64,000 nt of DNA from Planococcus maritimus. GTDB taxonomy: Bacteria > Bacillota > Bacilli > Bacillales_A > Planococcaceae. The notes beneath the pieces were generated by a model that was given only the letters and a program-made list of their open reading frames with translations, was not told the DNA's origin and did no database searches. Position 1 is the first letter of the stretch. Every line of letters begins with the position of its first letter. Below are positions 49,772 through 58,088 of this stretch, one piece after another. The position numbers and the translations under genes are program-made. The stretch covers positions 62,001 to 126,000 of the forward strand of contig NZ_LTZG01000032.1 of assembly GCF_001592825.1 (NCBI RefSeq), read 5' to 3'.

Positions 49772-50725
49772 TTATTTTGTGACAGTGGTAACGGCTTGCC
49801 GTTGCCGTTCTAGATACTTTGCCAGTTCCAGCATGCCATAAGTGCCCATTTCGGCTTCTGCATCGGCATTGTAGTTCGTATTGGTGTTGACGTCGTAAGT
49901 AAACAGCTCGCCCTCGGCATTTCGGATAAATTCAATGCCTGCCACTTCGATGCCGTTGTCCTTAAGAAAGCGTTCGTATTTGGCGATGATCGGATCATCG
50001 AAGCCTTCGACGACTTGAAATTTTGGGCGTGTCTCTGTTGCCCCGTCTGCCGGGCATGAAATGTCTTCAAGACGGCACGCATCGGCTGGGCATAATTCGA
50101 AGCCTTCCGATGTATCCACACGGACTGCGTAGACGAACTTTCCGCCGACAAATTCACAGCGCGTGATAAATGGTTCAGGCGCTTGGATGTATTGTTGCAA
50201 TAAAGTGATGCCGTCCACCGATTCATCGAACTCATCACCATGCACATATTCCTCCAATGCTTCTAGCGAATGAAACAAGCCGACGCCTAGTCCCTTGCCG
50301 GCACGGTTATGCTTTGTGATGAACGACTCGCCATCGAAAGCGGATGCCGCAGCCAAAAGCTGCTCTTTTCCACTGACAGCTATCGTTTTCGGCGTCTGGA
50401 TGCCGGCTGCCTCAAGCGCCATATACTGGTTCACTTTGCTGACTTCGAGCCGTAATGCACGGCTGCCATTGACGACACGCCGGCCGTGGCGTTCGAGCCA
50501 GGCGATGGTCGCTTCAGCCATTTCAGGCGCAAAGCGGTGCCCTCTCGTATGAGAAGATGCGCTCATGCGATTATAGAACACACCATGAGGCGGTTCTTTC
50601 GTCAAATCGACCGATCCGGTATTGGTAAACCAGTTTTCATACGGCACCTCGAGCTCTTCTAAGCGCCGCAATAAATGCACCGTCCATTCTTCATTTTCAT
50701 GAATCACATACACTTTCTCCGTCAT
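49772..50725 (-). CDS. ATP-grasp (RimK-like) ligase family protein
   Basis: The 317-residue protein has an N-terminal pre-ATP-grasp domain (residues 1-110) and an ATP-grasp core. The Gly-rich loop is FITKHNRAGKGLGVGLFHS near 145, and the Mg2+-binding end is LFTYDVNTNTNYNADAEAE near 285. RimK relatives add amino acids to proteins or small acids through acyl phosphates. The substrate is not predictable. GAGGAGGAACCC precedes the ATG. The gene is monocistronic with a clear terminator. Confidence 0.87.
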   Translation of the reverse strand: MTEKVYVIHENEEWTVHLLRRLEELEVPYENWFTNTGSVDLTKEPPHGVFYNRMSASSHTRGHRFAPEMAEATIAWLERHGRRVVNGSRALRLEVSKVNQYMALEAAGIQTPKTIAVSGKEQLLAAASAFDGESFITKHNRAGKGLGVGLFHSLEALEEYVHGDEFDESVDGITLLQQYIQAPEPFITRCEFVGGKFVYAVRVDTSEGFELCPADACRLEDISCPADGATETRPKFQVVEGFDDPIIAKYERFLKDNGIEVAGIEFIRNAEGELFTYDVNTNTNYNADAEAEMGTYGMLELAKYLERQRQAVTTVTK

Positions 50726-50821
50726 TCGGGTTCCTCCTCAGGAATAGAGCTTTGAATACATTGAGCATACCGCATCCCCCTAATCCCTACAAGCCTTATA
50801 GGTTTTAAAGACCCACAGCCA

Positions 50822-50850
50822 CAAAAAAGCGCCGGATTGCTCCGGCGCCC
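50822..50850 (-). terminator. Terminator of the thioesterase gene
   Basis: GCGCCGGA pairs with TCCGGCGC around TTGC; on the minus strand T6 follows. Confidence 0.85.
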
Positions 50851-50853
50851 AGT

Positions 50854-51354
50854 CTACGAAGTGAAAGTCGACGGCATCAGCACCGCCACTACTTCGCCAT
50901 TTGCGACTTTTACTTCTCCTGCAAATACTTCCACATTCACTTTAAATTTTTTAGGATGGATTTCTTCAACTTTCCCTATCGCCTTCAAGGTTTTCCCTTG
51001 AGGCGTCGGCTTCAAGTAATCGACATGCAAAGACCCTGTTACAAAGCGCGGCGGCTCTTCCCCGCTGCCAGGCTCATGGCCATTTTTTCGGTGAAGGGCG
51101 AGCGACGCCGAACCCGTTCCGTGGCAATCTACCAGCGATGCCAATAAGCCGCCGTAGACAAAACCTGGTATTGCCGTATGCTCTTTTCGCGGTTCATAGA
51201 AAGTGATAGTTTCTTCTCCGTTCCATCCCGTCCGGAGATGCAGCCCATGTTCATTCAAACGACCACATCCGTAACACCAGGCGAACTCTTTTCCGTATTC
51301 ATCTTGAATTGCATGTACAACTGTTTGACTCAATCTCTCCCACTCCCTTTGCAA
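50854..51354 (-). CDS. Hotdog-fold thioesterase (PaaI/4HBT type)
   Basis: The 166-residue hotdog protein has the opening CYGCGRLNEHGLHLR, then IPGFVYGGLLASLVDCHGTGSA with the catalytic-type Asp/Gly region, and VTGSLHVDYLKPTPQG, the second strand and hairpin. It probably hydrolyses an acyl-CoA; substrate unknown. The start is uncertain: TTG at 51354 (GAGGAA upstream) or TTG at 51333 (AAGGGAG 9 nt upstream, giving MSQTVVHAI). No ATG fits. Confidence 0.85.
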   Translation of the reverse strand: MQREWERLSQTVVHAIQDEYGKEFAWCYGCGRLNEHGLHLRTGWNGEETITFYEPRKEHTAIPGFVYGGLLASLVDCHGTGSASLALHRKNGHEPGSGEEPPRFVTGSLHVDYLKPTPQGKTLKAIGKVEEIHPKKFKVNVEVFAGEVKVANGEVVAVLMPSTFTS

Positions 51355-51995
51355 AAGTCTTCCTCTGCTCTATTCCACATCGGTTTGGGAGATGCCTGCC
51401 AATTGAATGCCAGAAAAAGTGCAGACATAGAAAAAGCATGACCCGATAAACTCGGATCATGCTTTTCCTTACCTTATCCTCCGTTTCGTCCCTGGAGGAT
51501 TTTCGCACGCGGAAAATTCTATTCAATTCGATTCTTCTACAAACGTACATGTTGGCGATGTAAACAAAACTCCCGCCTATGCAGTTTAATGGCGCTGGCC
51601 GTCTTTGGATTTTTCACATATACTTCTCAGTGATCAATAGACTTTGCAGCCAGGCGTTCAGTTGCACTTACACAAAAAACCTACCTGTTACTGTTAAAAC
51701 GAAACTTCTTTAGGCTGAACCATTTTCATCTGGTTCCCGACAAGAGCTATATCGCCAGTAAAGCAAATCTTCCGCCAAGGCTGTGCATATTCTCATCAAA
51801 AGGCGATTCCGGTAAAAACCGCTCGTGTCTTCTGATGGTGATTCCGCCTTGTACTAAGTGAATACCCCGTCATTTCAGGCTTAAACCTATTTTTCGTAAT
51901 TTTCTCATTAATTTTAAAACTTTTTTACTTTTCTAGGTTTGGACCTTATACTTAGAATTAGTTCGACATCCGGAATACAAAGGGAGAGAAAATCA
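51355..51995. other. Long gene-free stretch
   Basis: No convincing gene, RNA gene or repeat shared with the other loci is seen. A hairpin AAAAGCATGA / TCATGCTTTT lies at 51430-51467. AAGGCGATTCC and GGTGATTCCGCCTT near 51796-51852 suggest an imperfect inverted pair. Short minus-strand open stretches at 51740-51860 (for example one containing RFLPESPFDENMHSL) have no start signal and may be remnants. The pepF leader starts near 51940. Confidence 0.45.
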
Positions 51996-53813
51996 TTGGT
52001 TAAAAGTTTACCGACACGTTCAGAAGTATTAATAGAAGAAACATGGAATTTAGAGAGTCTTATGGCCAGCCCCGAAGCATTCGACAGCGCCTTAGAGGAT
52101 CTTGACCAAGAAACGGCCGCCTATGCCGAGAAATTCCAAAACCGTATCACTGACGCCGAGTCAGCCCTCCAAGCCCTTGAAGCGTATCTTGAGATTGCTG
52201 AGAAATTGGTAGCACCGGGCACTTATGCCAGCCTCTCCTACAGCACCGACCAAACCGATGCGGCAGCCCAGATGCGCGCCGGGAAATTCAGCGCATTTTC
52301 AGCTAAAATTAGCAGCCGGCTCGCTTTTGTCACGAGTGAATTATTGGAACTACCCGAACAAGCCTTGAAACAAGCCATGTCAGAATCGCAGGAATTCGAA
52401 GGCTACCTGAAGAAATTGCTGCGCAAAAAACCGCATCAACTGCATCCGGCAGCCGAGAAAGCATTGGCTTCCTACTCCTCGGTTTTCCAGGCGCCGTACG
52501 AACTGTACAATACAACCAAAATGGTCGACATGGACTTTCCTGATTTCGAAGCTGGCGGCAAATCCCATCCCCTTAGCTATGTGTCATTCGAAGGCGATTG
52601 GGAAGCGGAAACCGATACCGAACTGCGGCGCGCCGCATTCAAGGCGTTTTCCGATAAGCTGCGCGATTATCAGCACACGACCGCGAAAACATATGACATG
52701 CAATTGCAGACTGAAAAAACGACAGCCGATTTGCGCGGTTATAGCGATATCTTCGAATATCTGCTATCTAATCAAGAAGTCGACCGGACGCTTTACGACC
52801 GTCAAATCGATTTGATTCAAACGGAACTCGCGCCGCATATGCGCAAATACGCACGTTTGCTGCAAAAAACGCATGGCTTGGATAAAATGACCTTTGCCGA
52901 TTTGAAGATTTCCCTGGACCCGGAATACGATCCGGAAATTACGGTCGAGGAATCCAAACAATACATTAACGAAGCGCTCGGCATTATGGGAACCGATTAT
53001 TTGGATATGGTGGAACGCTCGTACAATGAACGCTGGATCGATTTTGCCCAAAATAAAGGCAAATCGACAGGCGCATTTTGTGCAAGCCCTTACGGCGACC
53101 ATCCATATATCCTTATTTCCTGGACCGGCCGCATGAACGAAGTGTTTGTGCTAGCGCACGAACTGGGCCACGCGGGGCATTTCTATCACGCCAACCGTGA
53201 ACGAAATCTCTTTAACGCCCGCCCGTCTCTGTACTTTATCGAGGCGCCTTCGACAATGAACGAAATGCTGGTAGCCAATCATTTGCTGAAGAATTCCGAA
53301 GACCCGAAATTCAAACGCTGGGTCATTTCATCGATCGTCGCCAGAACTTATTACCATAACTTTGTCACTCATTTGCTCGAAGCAGCTTATCAGCGCGAAG
53401 TGTATAAAAAAGTTGATGCAGGAGAAAACGTCAATGCCGGCGTGCTCAATGCGCTGAAACGCGGCGTGCTCGAAGAATTCTGGGGCGACGATGTGGAAGT
53501 CACAGAAGGTGCGGAATTGACGTGGATGCGCCAGCCGCATTATTACATGGGGCTTTATCCATATACTTATAGCGCTGGGCTGACGATCTCCACGCAAGTA
53601 TCAAAGCGGATCTTGTCAGAAGGCCAGCCCGCCGTCGACGAATGGATCGATGTCTTGAACGCAGGCGGCACAAAAACCCCTGTGGAATTATCCAAAATGG
53701 CAGGGGTCGACATCACGACCGAACAGCCACTGCGCGACACCATCGCTTATATCGGTGAATTGATCGACGAAATGGAACGTTTAACTGAAGAAATCGAACA
53801 ACAAAAAGTATAA
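51996..53813 (+). CDS. pepF: M3 family oligoendopeptidase F
   Basis: The 605-residue zinc peptidase has the M3 active site LAHELGHAGHFYHA (HExGH) near residue 390, with the third ligand Glu in FIEAPSTMNEMLVANHLL about 30 residues later. The N-terminal helical region LPTRSEVLIEETWNLESL fits PepF and the length is standard. It is cytosolic and degrades peptides of about 7-17 residues. The start is a TTG (MVKSLPT) 9 nt after AAGGGAG; the frame is open to 51939. Confidence 0.95.
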   Translation: MVKSLPTRSEVLIEETWNLESLMASPEAFDSALEDLDQETAAYAEKFQNRITDAESALQALEAYLEIAEKLVAPGTYASLSYSTDQTDAAAQMRAGKFSAFSAKISSRLAFVTSELLELPEQALKQAMSESQEFEGYLKKLLRKKPHQLHPAAEKALASYSSVFQAPYELYNTTKMVDMDFPDFEAGGKSHPLSYVSFEGDWEAETDTELRRAAFKAFSDKLRDYQHTTAKTYDMQLQTEKTTADLRGYSDIFEYLLSNQEVDRTLYDRQIDLIQTELAPHMRKYARLLQKTHGLDKMTFADLKISLDPEYDPEITVEESKQYINEALGIMGTDYLDMVERSYNERWIDFAQNKGKSTGAFCASPYGDHPYILISWTGRMNEVFVLAHELGHAGHFYHANRERNLFNARPSLYFIEAPSTMNEMLVANHLLKNSEDPKFKRWVISSIVARTYYHNFVTHLLEAAYQREVYKKVDAGENVNAGVLNALKRGVLEEFWGDDVEVTEGAELTWMRQPHYYMGLYPYTYSAGLTISTQVSKRILSEGQPAVDEWIDVLNAGGTKTPVELSKMAGVDITTEQPLRDTIAYIGELIDEMERLTEEIEQQKV

Positions 53814-53816
53814 AAA

Positions 53817-53853
53817 ATAGGCGGCATAAAGGAAACTCCTTTATGCCGCCTGT
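53817..53853. terminator. Bidirectional terminator of pepF and the NCS2 permease gene
   Basis: AGGCGGCATAAAGGA pairs perfectly with TCCTTTATGCCGCCT around 3 nt, with A- and T-runs on the two sides. Confidence 0.88.
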
Positions 53854-53855
53854 TT

Positions 53856-55145
53856 TTATTTTACCCGTACGACGCGCATCATTAATTGTTCGAGAATAAT
53901 GGCGATAATGGTCCCTGAAATCAAGCCATTCGATAAAATGGCAGCAACAGCGGATGGCAAGCCAGCCATACTTTCTGTCGGGATGAACATTAAGCCCACA
54001 CCTGTCATAAGTCCAAATGCGGCCACTTTATAAGATCGCTTGCGGTTAGGCTCTTCTTCCAATTCGTTAAACGCCATCTCGACCATTTTAGAGAAAATCG
54101 CAAAAATGACAGCATACGCGACCGGTGCCGGCAAAGAGGCGAGCACGGCCATTAATTGTGGAAACAAACTGATGCCGGCCACAATAACCCCACCGAAGAT
54201 GAACGGGCGGATGCCTGGTGTTCTGGTCGCACTAACGAATCCGGCAGCGCCAGAAATCGGCACAGGGCCAACAGAAGAAAACAGCCCCGCGAGCAAATGG
54301 TTCAATCCTGAAGCGACCGATGCCTGTTTCATGCGGTCTTCTGCTTGGATGGAAAAGGCGTTTTTCAGCAAGCTTTCCATAACGCGGACCGAAGCCATCA
54401 TATTGGCGATGAGCAAGACAGTCAGGAATAAGGTCGTGACAAGCATCCCACCGTCAAAGACGAGCGGGCCAAAGACCAACATTTCCGGGAACGTCAACAA
54501 TGCCCCCTCAGCCTTTGGAATACTTGGCGCTTTGCCGATTGCCCAAAACAATAGCCAACCAAAAGCGATGGACAAGAGCACGGAATAACGGCTGATGAAC
54601 GCGGAGCGATGGAACATGAAATAGAACGTAATCAAAATGACGGCAACTGCTGCCAGCAGTACCTTAACGTCCATTAACTCCCCTTCCGATGAAATGCCGA
54701 ACAAGCCTTTCATGATCGATTCACTGATTTGCAATACCAGCAACAGCAAATAGATAAAGGTGACGGTTGGAGTGAAAAACTGTTTTAGCTTGTCCACTAT
54801 GCCTGTCACGGCAAAAACAATAAATAAAATACCGCTATAGAACAAGCCGCTTTGCAGCACTTGCAAGGATTCCTCAGCGGTTGAATACAACACGCCGACA
54901 AGGCCAGCATAGACGATAAACACGCCCCACCACAATCCGGCTGGCCCTTCATTGATGGGTAAGCGGTGACCGACGAAGGCCTGGATCAGGCAGGCGATGC
55001 CGAGGACGAAAATGGTGCGCTGTAAGAATAGCGCAGTATCGGCTGTGTCCATGCCGAAAATGTTTGCGATGGCGATGGGGGCTGCAATGGAGGATGCGAT
55101 CAGGAAAATCGCCCATTGAAAGCCGCCCGCTAAATTTTTTGTCAT
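53856..55145 (-). CDS. Xanthine/uracil permease family (NCS2) transporter
   Basis: The 429-residue protein has 12-14 spans. The family blocks are LQRTIFVLGIACLIQAFVGHRLPINEGPAGLWWG (read in parts QRTIFVLGIACLIQ and GHRLPINEGPAGLWWG), which has the QH-like substrate region, and GLFSSVGPVPISGAAGFVSATR, the NCS2 signature with the span 10 carboxamide region altered to GPVPISG. It imports a nucleobase, probably a purine. Only AAAGAG precedes the ATG, so translation may be modest. The gene is convergent with pepF. Confidence 0.88.
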   Translation of the reverse strand: MTKNLAGGFQWAIFLIASSIAAPIAIANIFGMDTADTALFLQRTIFVLGIACLIQAFVGHRLPINEGPAGLWWGVFIVYAGLVGVLYSTAEESLQVLQSGLFYSGILFIVFAVTGIVDKLKQFFTPTVTFIYLLLLVLQISESIMKGLFGISSEGELMDVKVLLAAVAVILITFYFMFHRSAFISRYSVLLSIAFGWLLFWAIGKAPSIPKAEGALLTFPEMLVFGPLVFDGGMLVTTLFLTVLLIANMMASVRVMESLLKNAFSIQAEDRMKQASVASGLNHLLAGLFSSVGPVPISGAAGFVSATRTPGIRPFIFGGVIVAGISLFPQLMAVLASLPAPVAYAVIFAIFSKMVEMAFNELEEEPNRKRSYKVAAFGLMTGVGLMFIPTESMAGLPSAVAAILSNGLISGTIIAIILEQLMMRVVRVK

Positions 55146-55200
55146 GAGGCAACTCTTTTCATTTAAAGTATTGTTCCAGTATACACGTCCTACAAAATAG

Positions 55201-55230
55201 AAAAAGGCCCTGAAACGTCAGGGCTTTTTC
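55201..55230 (-). terminator. Terminator overlapping the end of the 92-aa gene
   Basis: AAGGCCCTGA pairs with TCAGGGCTTT; on the minus strand the hairpin includes the stop codon region and runs into T5. Confidence 0.75.
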
Positions 55231-55496
55231 GTTGGCGAGCCATTTGTATGTTGTGGCTCCTCCGATGCATCCGGATTTGCTTGTTGTTTTGTCGGTGCTG
55301 ATTCATCGGAATCTTTCTGCATCTCGCCGCGGTCATAAATCACCGGGTATCCTTGCTCATTCAACTTCTTGACTTGCTTGCGCGACGCTTTCGTCAACAA
55401 ACGGACGATCAGGATCGACAAGATGAAAATGATGACGACCGAGATGATTCCCGGAATATATTCTGATTTATCTTCAGGAAAATAGAGAAAATCCAT
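55218..55496 (-). CDS. Small single-span membrane protein, 92 aa
   Basis: It has one hydrophobic helix, YIPGIISVVIIFILSILIVRLL, near residues 13-34, followed by a basic stretch KASRKQVKKLNEQG and a hydrophilic tail rich in Gln, Pro, Glu and Ser. AAAGGTGG lies about 9 nt before the ATG. TATAAT is seen in the upstream region. The family is not recognised. It is encoded alone between the NCS2 permease and the LLM gene. Confidence 0.7.
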   Translation of the reverse strand: MDFLYFPEDKSEYIPGIISVVIIFILSILIVRLLTKASRKQVKKLNEQGYPVIYDRGEMQKDSDESAPTKQQANPDASEEPQHTNGSPTKKP

Positions 55497-55580
55497 AAAT
55501 GACTACCACCTTTAAACTTCAAGTTTCCATTGTATTATACATGAAGTGAAGCGGTTATTGACGCTTGTAAGGTGAACATT

Positions 55581-56600
55581 TCATGGCAATCGGACAGCGT
55601 GCGATACCGCATCTTTCAGGATTTCGTATGAACGCACTCGCTTGTCTTGGTCGTAGATATAGGAGACAGCCATCAATTCATCAATCGCCAGTGAGCCGGC
55701 AAAGCGGCCGATTTGTTCGCCCAATTGCTCAGCATTCCCTTTGAAGGTATAGCGTCCCATCGATCTGACCATCGCTTCTTCTGCATAGCTCCAACGGCCA
55801 TCCATCGTCTCGACAGGCGGCATCAATGGATTTTTCGTGCCGCGGACAACGTTCAAGTAAAACTGGTCACTCGATGTCGAAAGCCGCTCCGCTTCTTCTG
55901 CACTGTCGGCGCCGACCACATTGACGCAAGCAATAACATACGGCTCGGCCAATGATTCAGAAGGCTCGAAGCGACTGCGGTAGATGGCCACTGCCGACTC
56001 CAGCTGTTGAGGTGCGAAATGTGCCGCAAACGCATATGGCAAGCCAAGTTTTGCCGCGAGCACCGCACTTGAGGTACTCGAGCCAAGGATGAATAACGGA
56101 ACTTCCGTGTCGACGCCCGGATAAGCTTTCACGGATTCCTGCGCTTCAAGCGGACCTAAATAGCGCTGCAATTCTTCGACATCTTCAGGAAATTGAAACG
56201 CAGTTTCCTGTGTCGTCCGGCGAAGAGCACGAGCGGTTTGCATATCGGTGCCCGGCGCGCGGCCAAGTCCTAAGTTGACGCGTCCCGGATGCATCGTTTC
56301 GAGTGTGCCGAATTGTTCGGCGACGACGAGCGGCGTATGGTTCGGCAGCATGATGCCACCGGAACCGACTTCGATTGTTTGTGTCGCTTCAAGCACTTTG
56401 GCAATGAGAATTGACGTCGCAGAACTTGCGAGCGTTGGTGTATTGTGATGCTCGGACAACCAGAACCGTTTATAGCCGAACTGCTCGGCATGGCGTGCGA
56501 GGTTTTTCATATCTTCGAATGCTTGCCCCATCGGATAGCCTTGGCGTACTGGTACAAGGTCCAGGATGGAAACCGCAAGCTCTTGTGTTTGTTGTGTCAT
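55581..56600 (-). CDS. LLM class flavin-dependent oxidoreductase
   Basis: The 339-residue luciferase-like TIM barrel has [13 protein letters not shown] opening ([13 protein letters not shown]), [19 protein letters not shown] near residue 40, [20 protein letters not shown] near 80 and [13 protein letters not shown] near 107. These are the marks of the group often annotated MsnO8. It would use FMNH2 to oxygenate an unknown substrate. GGAAG lies before the ATG and a 14-nt palindrome CATCCAATCGGATG (imperfect centre) lies at 56616-56629, which could be an operator. Confidence 0.9.
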   Translation of the reverse strand: MTQQTQELAVSILDLVPVRQGYPMGQAFEDMKNLARHAEQFGYKRFWLSEHHNTPTLASSATSILIAKVLEATQTIEVGSGGIMLPNHTPLVVAEQFGTLETMHPGRVNLGLGRAPGTDMQTARALRRTTQETAFQFPEDVEELQRYLGPLEAQESVKAYPGVDTEVPLFILGSSTSSAVLAAKLGLPYAFAAHFAPQQLESAVAIYRSRFEPSESLAEPYVIACVNVVGADSAEEAERLSTSSDQFYLNVVRGTKNPLMPPVETMDGRWSYAEEAMVRSMGRYTFKGNAEQLGEQIGRFAGSLAIDELMAVSYIYDQDKRVRSYEILKDAVSHAVRLP

Positions 56601-56677
56601 CTGTCAACTTCCTTTCATCCAATCGGATGATATAAGGATAGGAGGAAATTCCTTCAAACTCAAACTATCTGCCTTAG

Positions 56678-57412
56678 CTATAATTGATAGCTTTTGCCGA
56701 TTTCAGCGAATGCGACATTGCCGCTATAGGTTTTTTTCGCTTCCTCGAGAATTTCGGATAACTCCCCGTACTGCGGCAAATGAGTCAACAAGAGCTGCTT
56801 GGCTGAAGATTGTGCTGCGAGTTTTCCAGCTTGGCTGCCACTCATATGCCCTTGGATGATGCCGAGGTATTTTTCGTACAGGTTCGACTCTGCAACAAGC
56901 AGATCCGCTGATTCAGCGAATGGCACGAGTTCGTCTTTCCACGCCGTATCCGCCGTAAAGACTGCTGATTGTTCTCCATTTGTAAAACGCATTGCCAGGC
57001 AGTAAACCGGATGATCCGTTTCACAGAATGTCACTTGAAACGGACCCAACGCTAAGCTGTCATCTACATGAATCGCCCGCCCTTCCGTCACGCCTTTATA
57101 CGACAACTGAGCGAAGCCTTGCGCGTCTCGGTCATGCGCATAGATCGGCAAGGGCACGTTCCATTCTTTCAATTGCATGCCGACCATCGCAGCATGCTGC
57201 AAGACGCCAATATCCGCCACATGGTCCGGATGATAATGACTGATAATGACGGCATCGATATCTTTCAACTCTGTGTAATTCTGGACCGCCGCGACCACCC
57301 CACTGCCGCAGTCAAGAAGGCAACGATAGCCGTTTTGTTCGATCAGATAAGCGCAAGTGGCTTCGTTTTTATTTGGGTAGCCGCCCCAAATCCCAATTGG
57401 TGTAATCTTCAT
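56678..57412 (-). CDS. MBL fold metallo-hydrolase, YhfI-like
   Basis: The 244-residue protein starts MKITPIGIWGGYPNKNEATCAYL after GAGGAG; the open frame goes 64 codons further but with no signal. The metal motif is SHYHPDHVADIG near residue 60, followed by FTADTAW (bridging Asp) and LLTHLPQYG (last His). This matches the RNase Z-like YhfI group. Substrate unknown; a phosphodiester is likely. It is divergent from the YflT-like gene. Confidence 0.9.
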   Translation of the reverse strand: MKITPIGIWGGYPNKNEATCAYLIEQNGYRCLLDCGSGVVAAVQNYTELKDIDAVIISHYHPDHVADIGVLQHAAMVGMQLKEWNVPLPIYAHDRDAQGFAQLSYKGVTEGRAIHVDDSLALGPFQVTFCETDHPVYCLAMRFTNGEQSAVFTADTAWKDELVPFAESADLLVAESNLYEKYLGIIQGHMSGSQAGKLAAQSSAKQLLLTHLPQYGELSEILEEAKKTYSGNVAFAEIGKSYQL

Positions 57413-57466
57413 GCTCCTCACCCTTCCAGTTTTTCTCCAGTATATCATTTCAGCGCATTTCACATA

Positions 57467-57491
57467 GTTTAAGAGTTTTTCCATGTGGTAT
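57467..57491 (+). promoter_or_regulatory. Sigma-B promoter of the YflT-like gene
   Basis: GTTTAA (57467-57472, perfect), a 13-nt spacer and TGGTAT (57486-57491, one mismatch) lie 37 nt before the TTG start. Confidence 0.7.
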
Positions 57492-57527
57492 ATAGGAAGT
57501 AAGAAGAAAATACTGGAGGGATTCGTT

Positions 57528-57854
57528 TTGGTAATTAAATTATCAGTTGAAAACGCAGTACAGGCAAAAGCAGAAATCGAAAAACTTGAGTCGCAAGGGT
57601 TCACCCATGACGATATCTACATTTTCGCCCATGACCCAAAACGGACAAAAGACATCACAAAAGCACTCGACACAGAAGCAGTCGGCATGAAAGAACAAGG
57701 TTTCCTCGACAGCATGAAAAACATGACTTCTTCACGAGGCGATGAACTGCGCGCGAAACTGCATGCAGCCGGCCTCACTAAGGAAGAAGCGGATGAGTAC
57801 GAAGAAGTGCTCGATACCGGGAAATTGGTCATTGTCGCCAATAAAGATCATTGA
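57528..57854 (+). CDS. General stress protein, YflT family
   Basis: The 108-residue protein starts at TTG (MVIKLSVENAVQAKAEIEKL) with GGAGGG 7 nt upstream. The pattern LESQGFTHDDIYIFAHDPKRTKDI, then LRAKLHAAGLTKEEADEYEEVLDTGKLVIVAN (both shown in parts), fits the YflT/GsiB-era heat-induced stress protein family (PF11181). It is soluble, with a ferredoxin-like fold expected. In B. subtilis these genes belong to the sigma-B regulon, and a sigma-B promoter is present here. Confidence 0.87.
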   Translation: MVIKLSVENAVQAKAEIEKLESQGFTHDDIYIFAHDPKRTKDITKALDTEAVGMKEQGFLDSMKNMTSSRGDELRAKLHAAGLTKEEADEYEEVLDTGKLVIVANKDH

Positions 57855-57858
57855 TCAT

Positions 57859-57895
57859 CAACCCCTCGCAGCGGGTAGCTGCGAGGGGTTTTTTG
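57859..57895 (+). terminator. Terminator of the YflT-like gene
   Basis: ACCCCTCGCAGC pairs perfectly with GCTGCGAGGGGT around 5 nt, then T6. Confidence 0.9.
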
Positions 57896-58003
57896 TGCCA
57901 ATTTTAAATAGAGATTTCTGACTAATATTATGTTATGAATACTATTTAGGTATATAAACCTTCTATAAATACTAGTAAAATACTCTTGTTTTTTAAGTGT
58001 GAT

Positions 58004-58032
58004 TTGTGAAAACGCTTTAATTTTGCTATATT
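58004..58032 (+). promoter_or_regulatory. Promoter with overlapping cre-like site upstream of the YkvI-like gene
   Basis: TTGTGA (58004-58009), a 17-nt spacer and TATATT (58027-58032). TGAAAACGCTTTAA at 58007-58020 fits the CcpA cre consensus TGWAARCGYTWNCW with one mismatch and covers the -35 and spacer, a position for catabolite repression. Confidence 0.55.
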
Positions 58033-58088
58033 TGAAAAAGGTTAATTTTCAAATAAGTAAATTTGCACGCTTAATGAGGGGGAGAAAG

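Noticed and set aside
51299-51550. 83-codon minus-strand frame upstream of the thioesterase gene
   Set aside because: It has no ribosome binding site, a Cys- and Arg-rich random composition, and contains a hairpin terminator.
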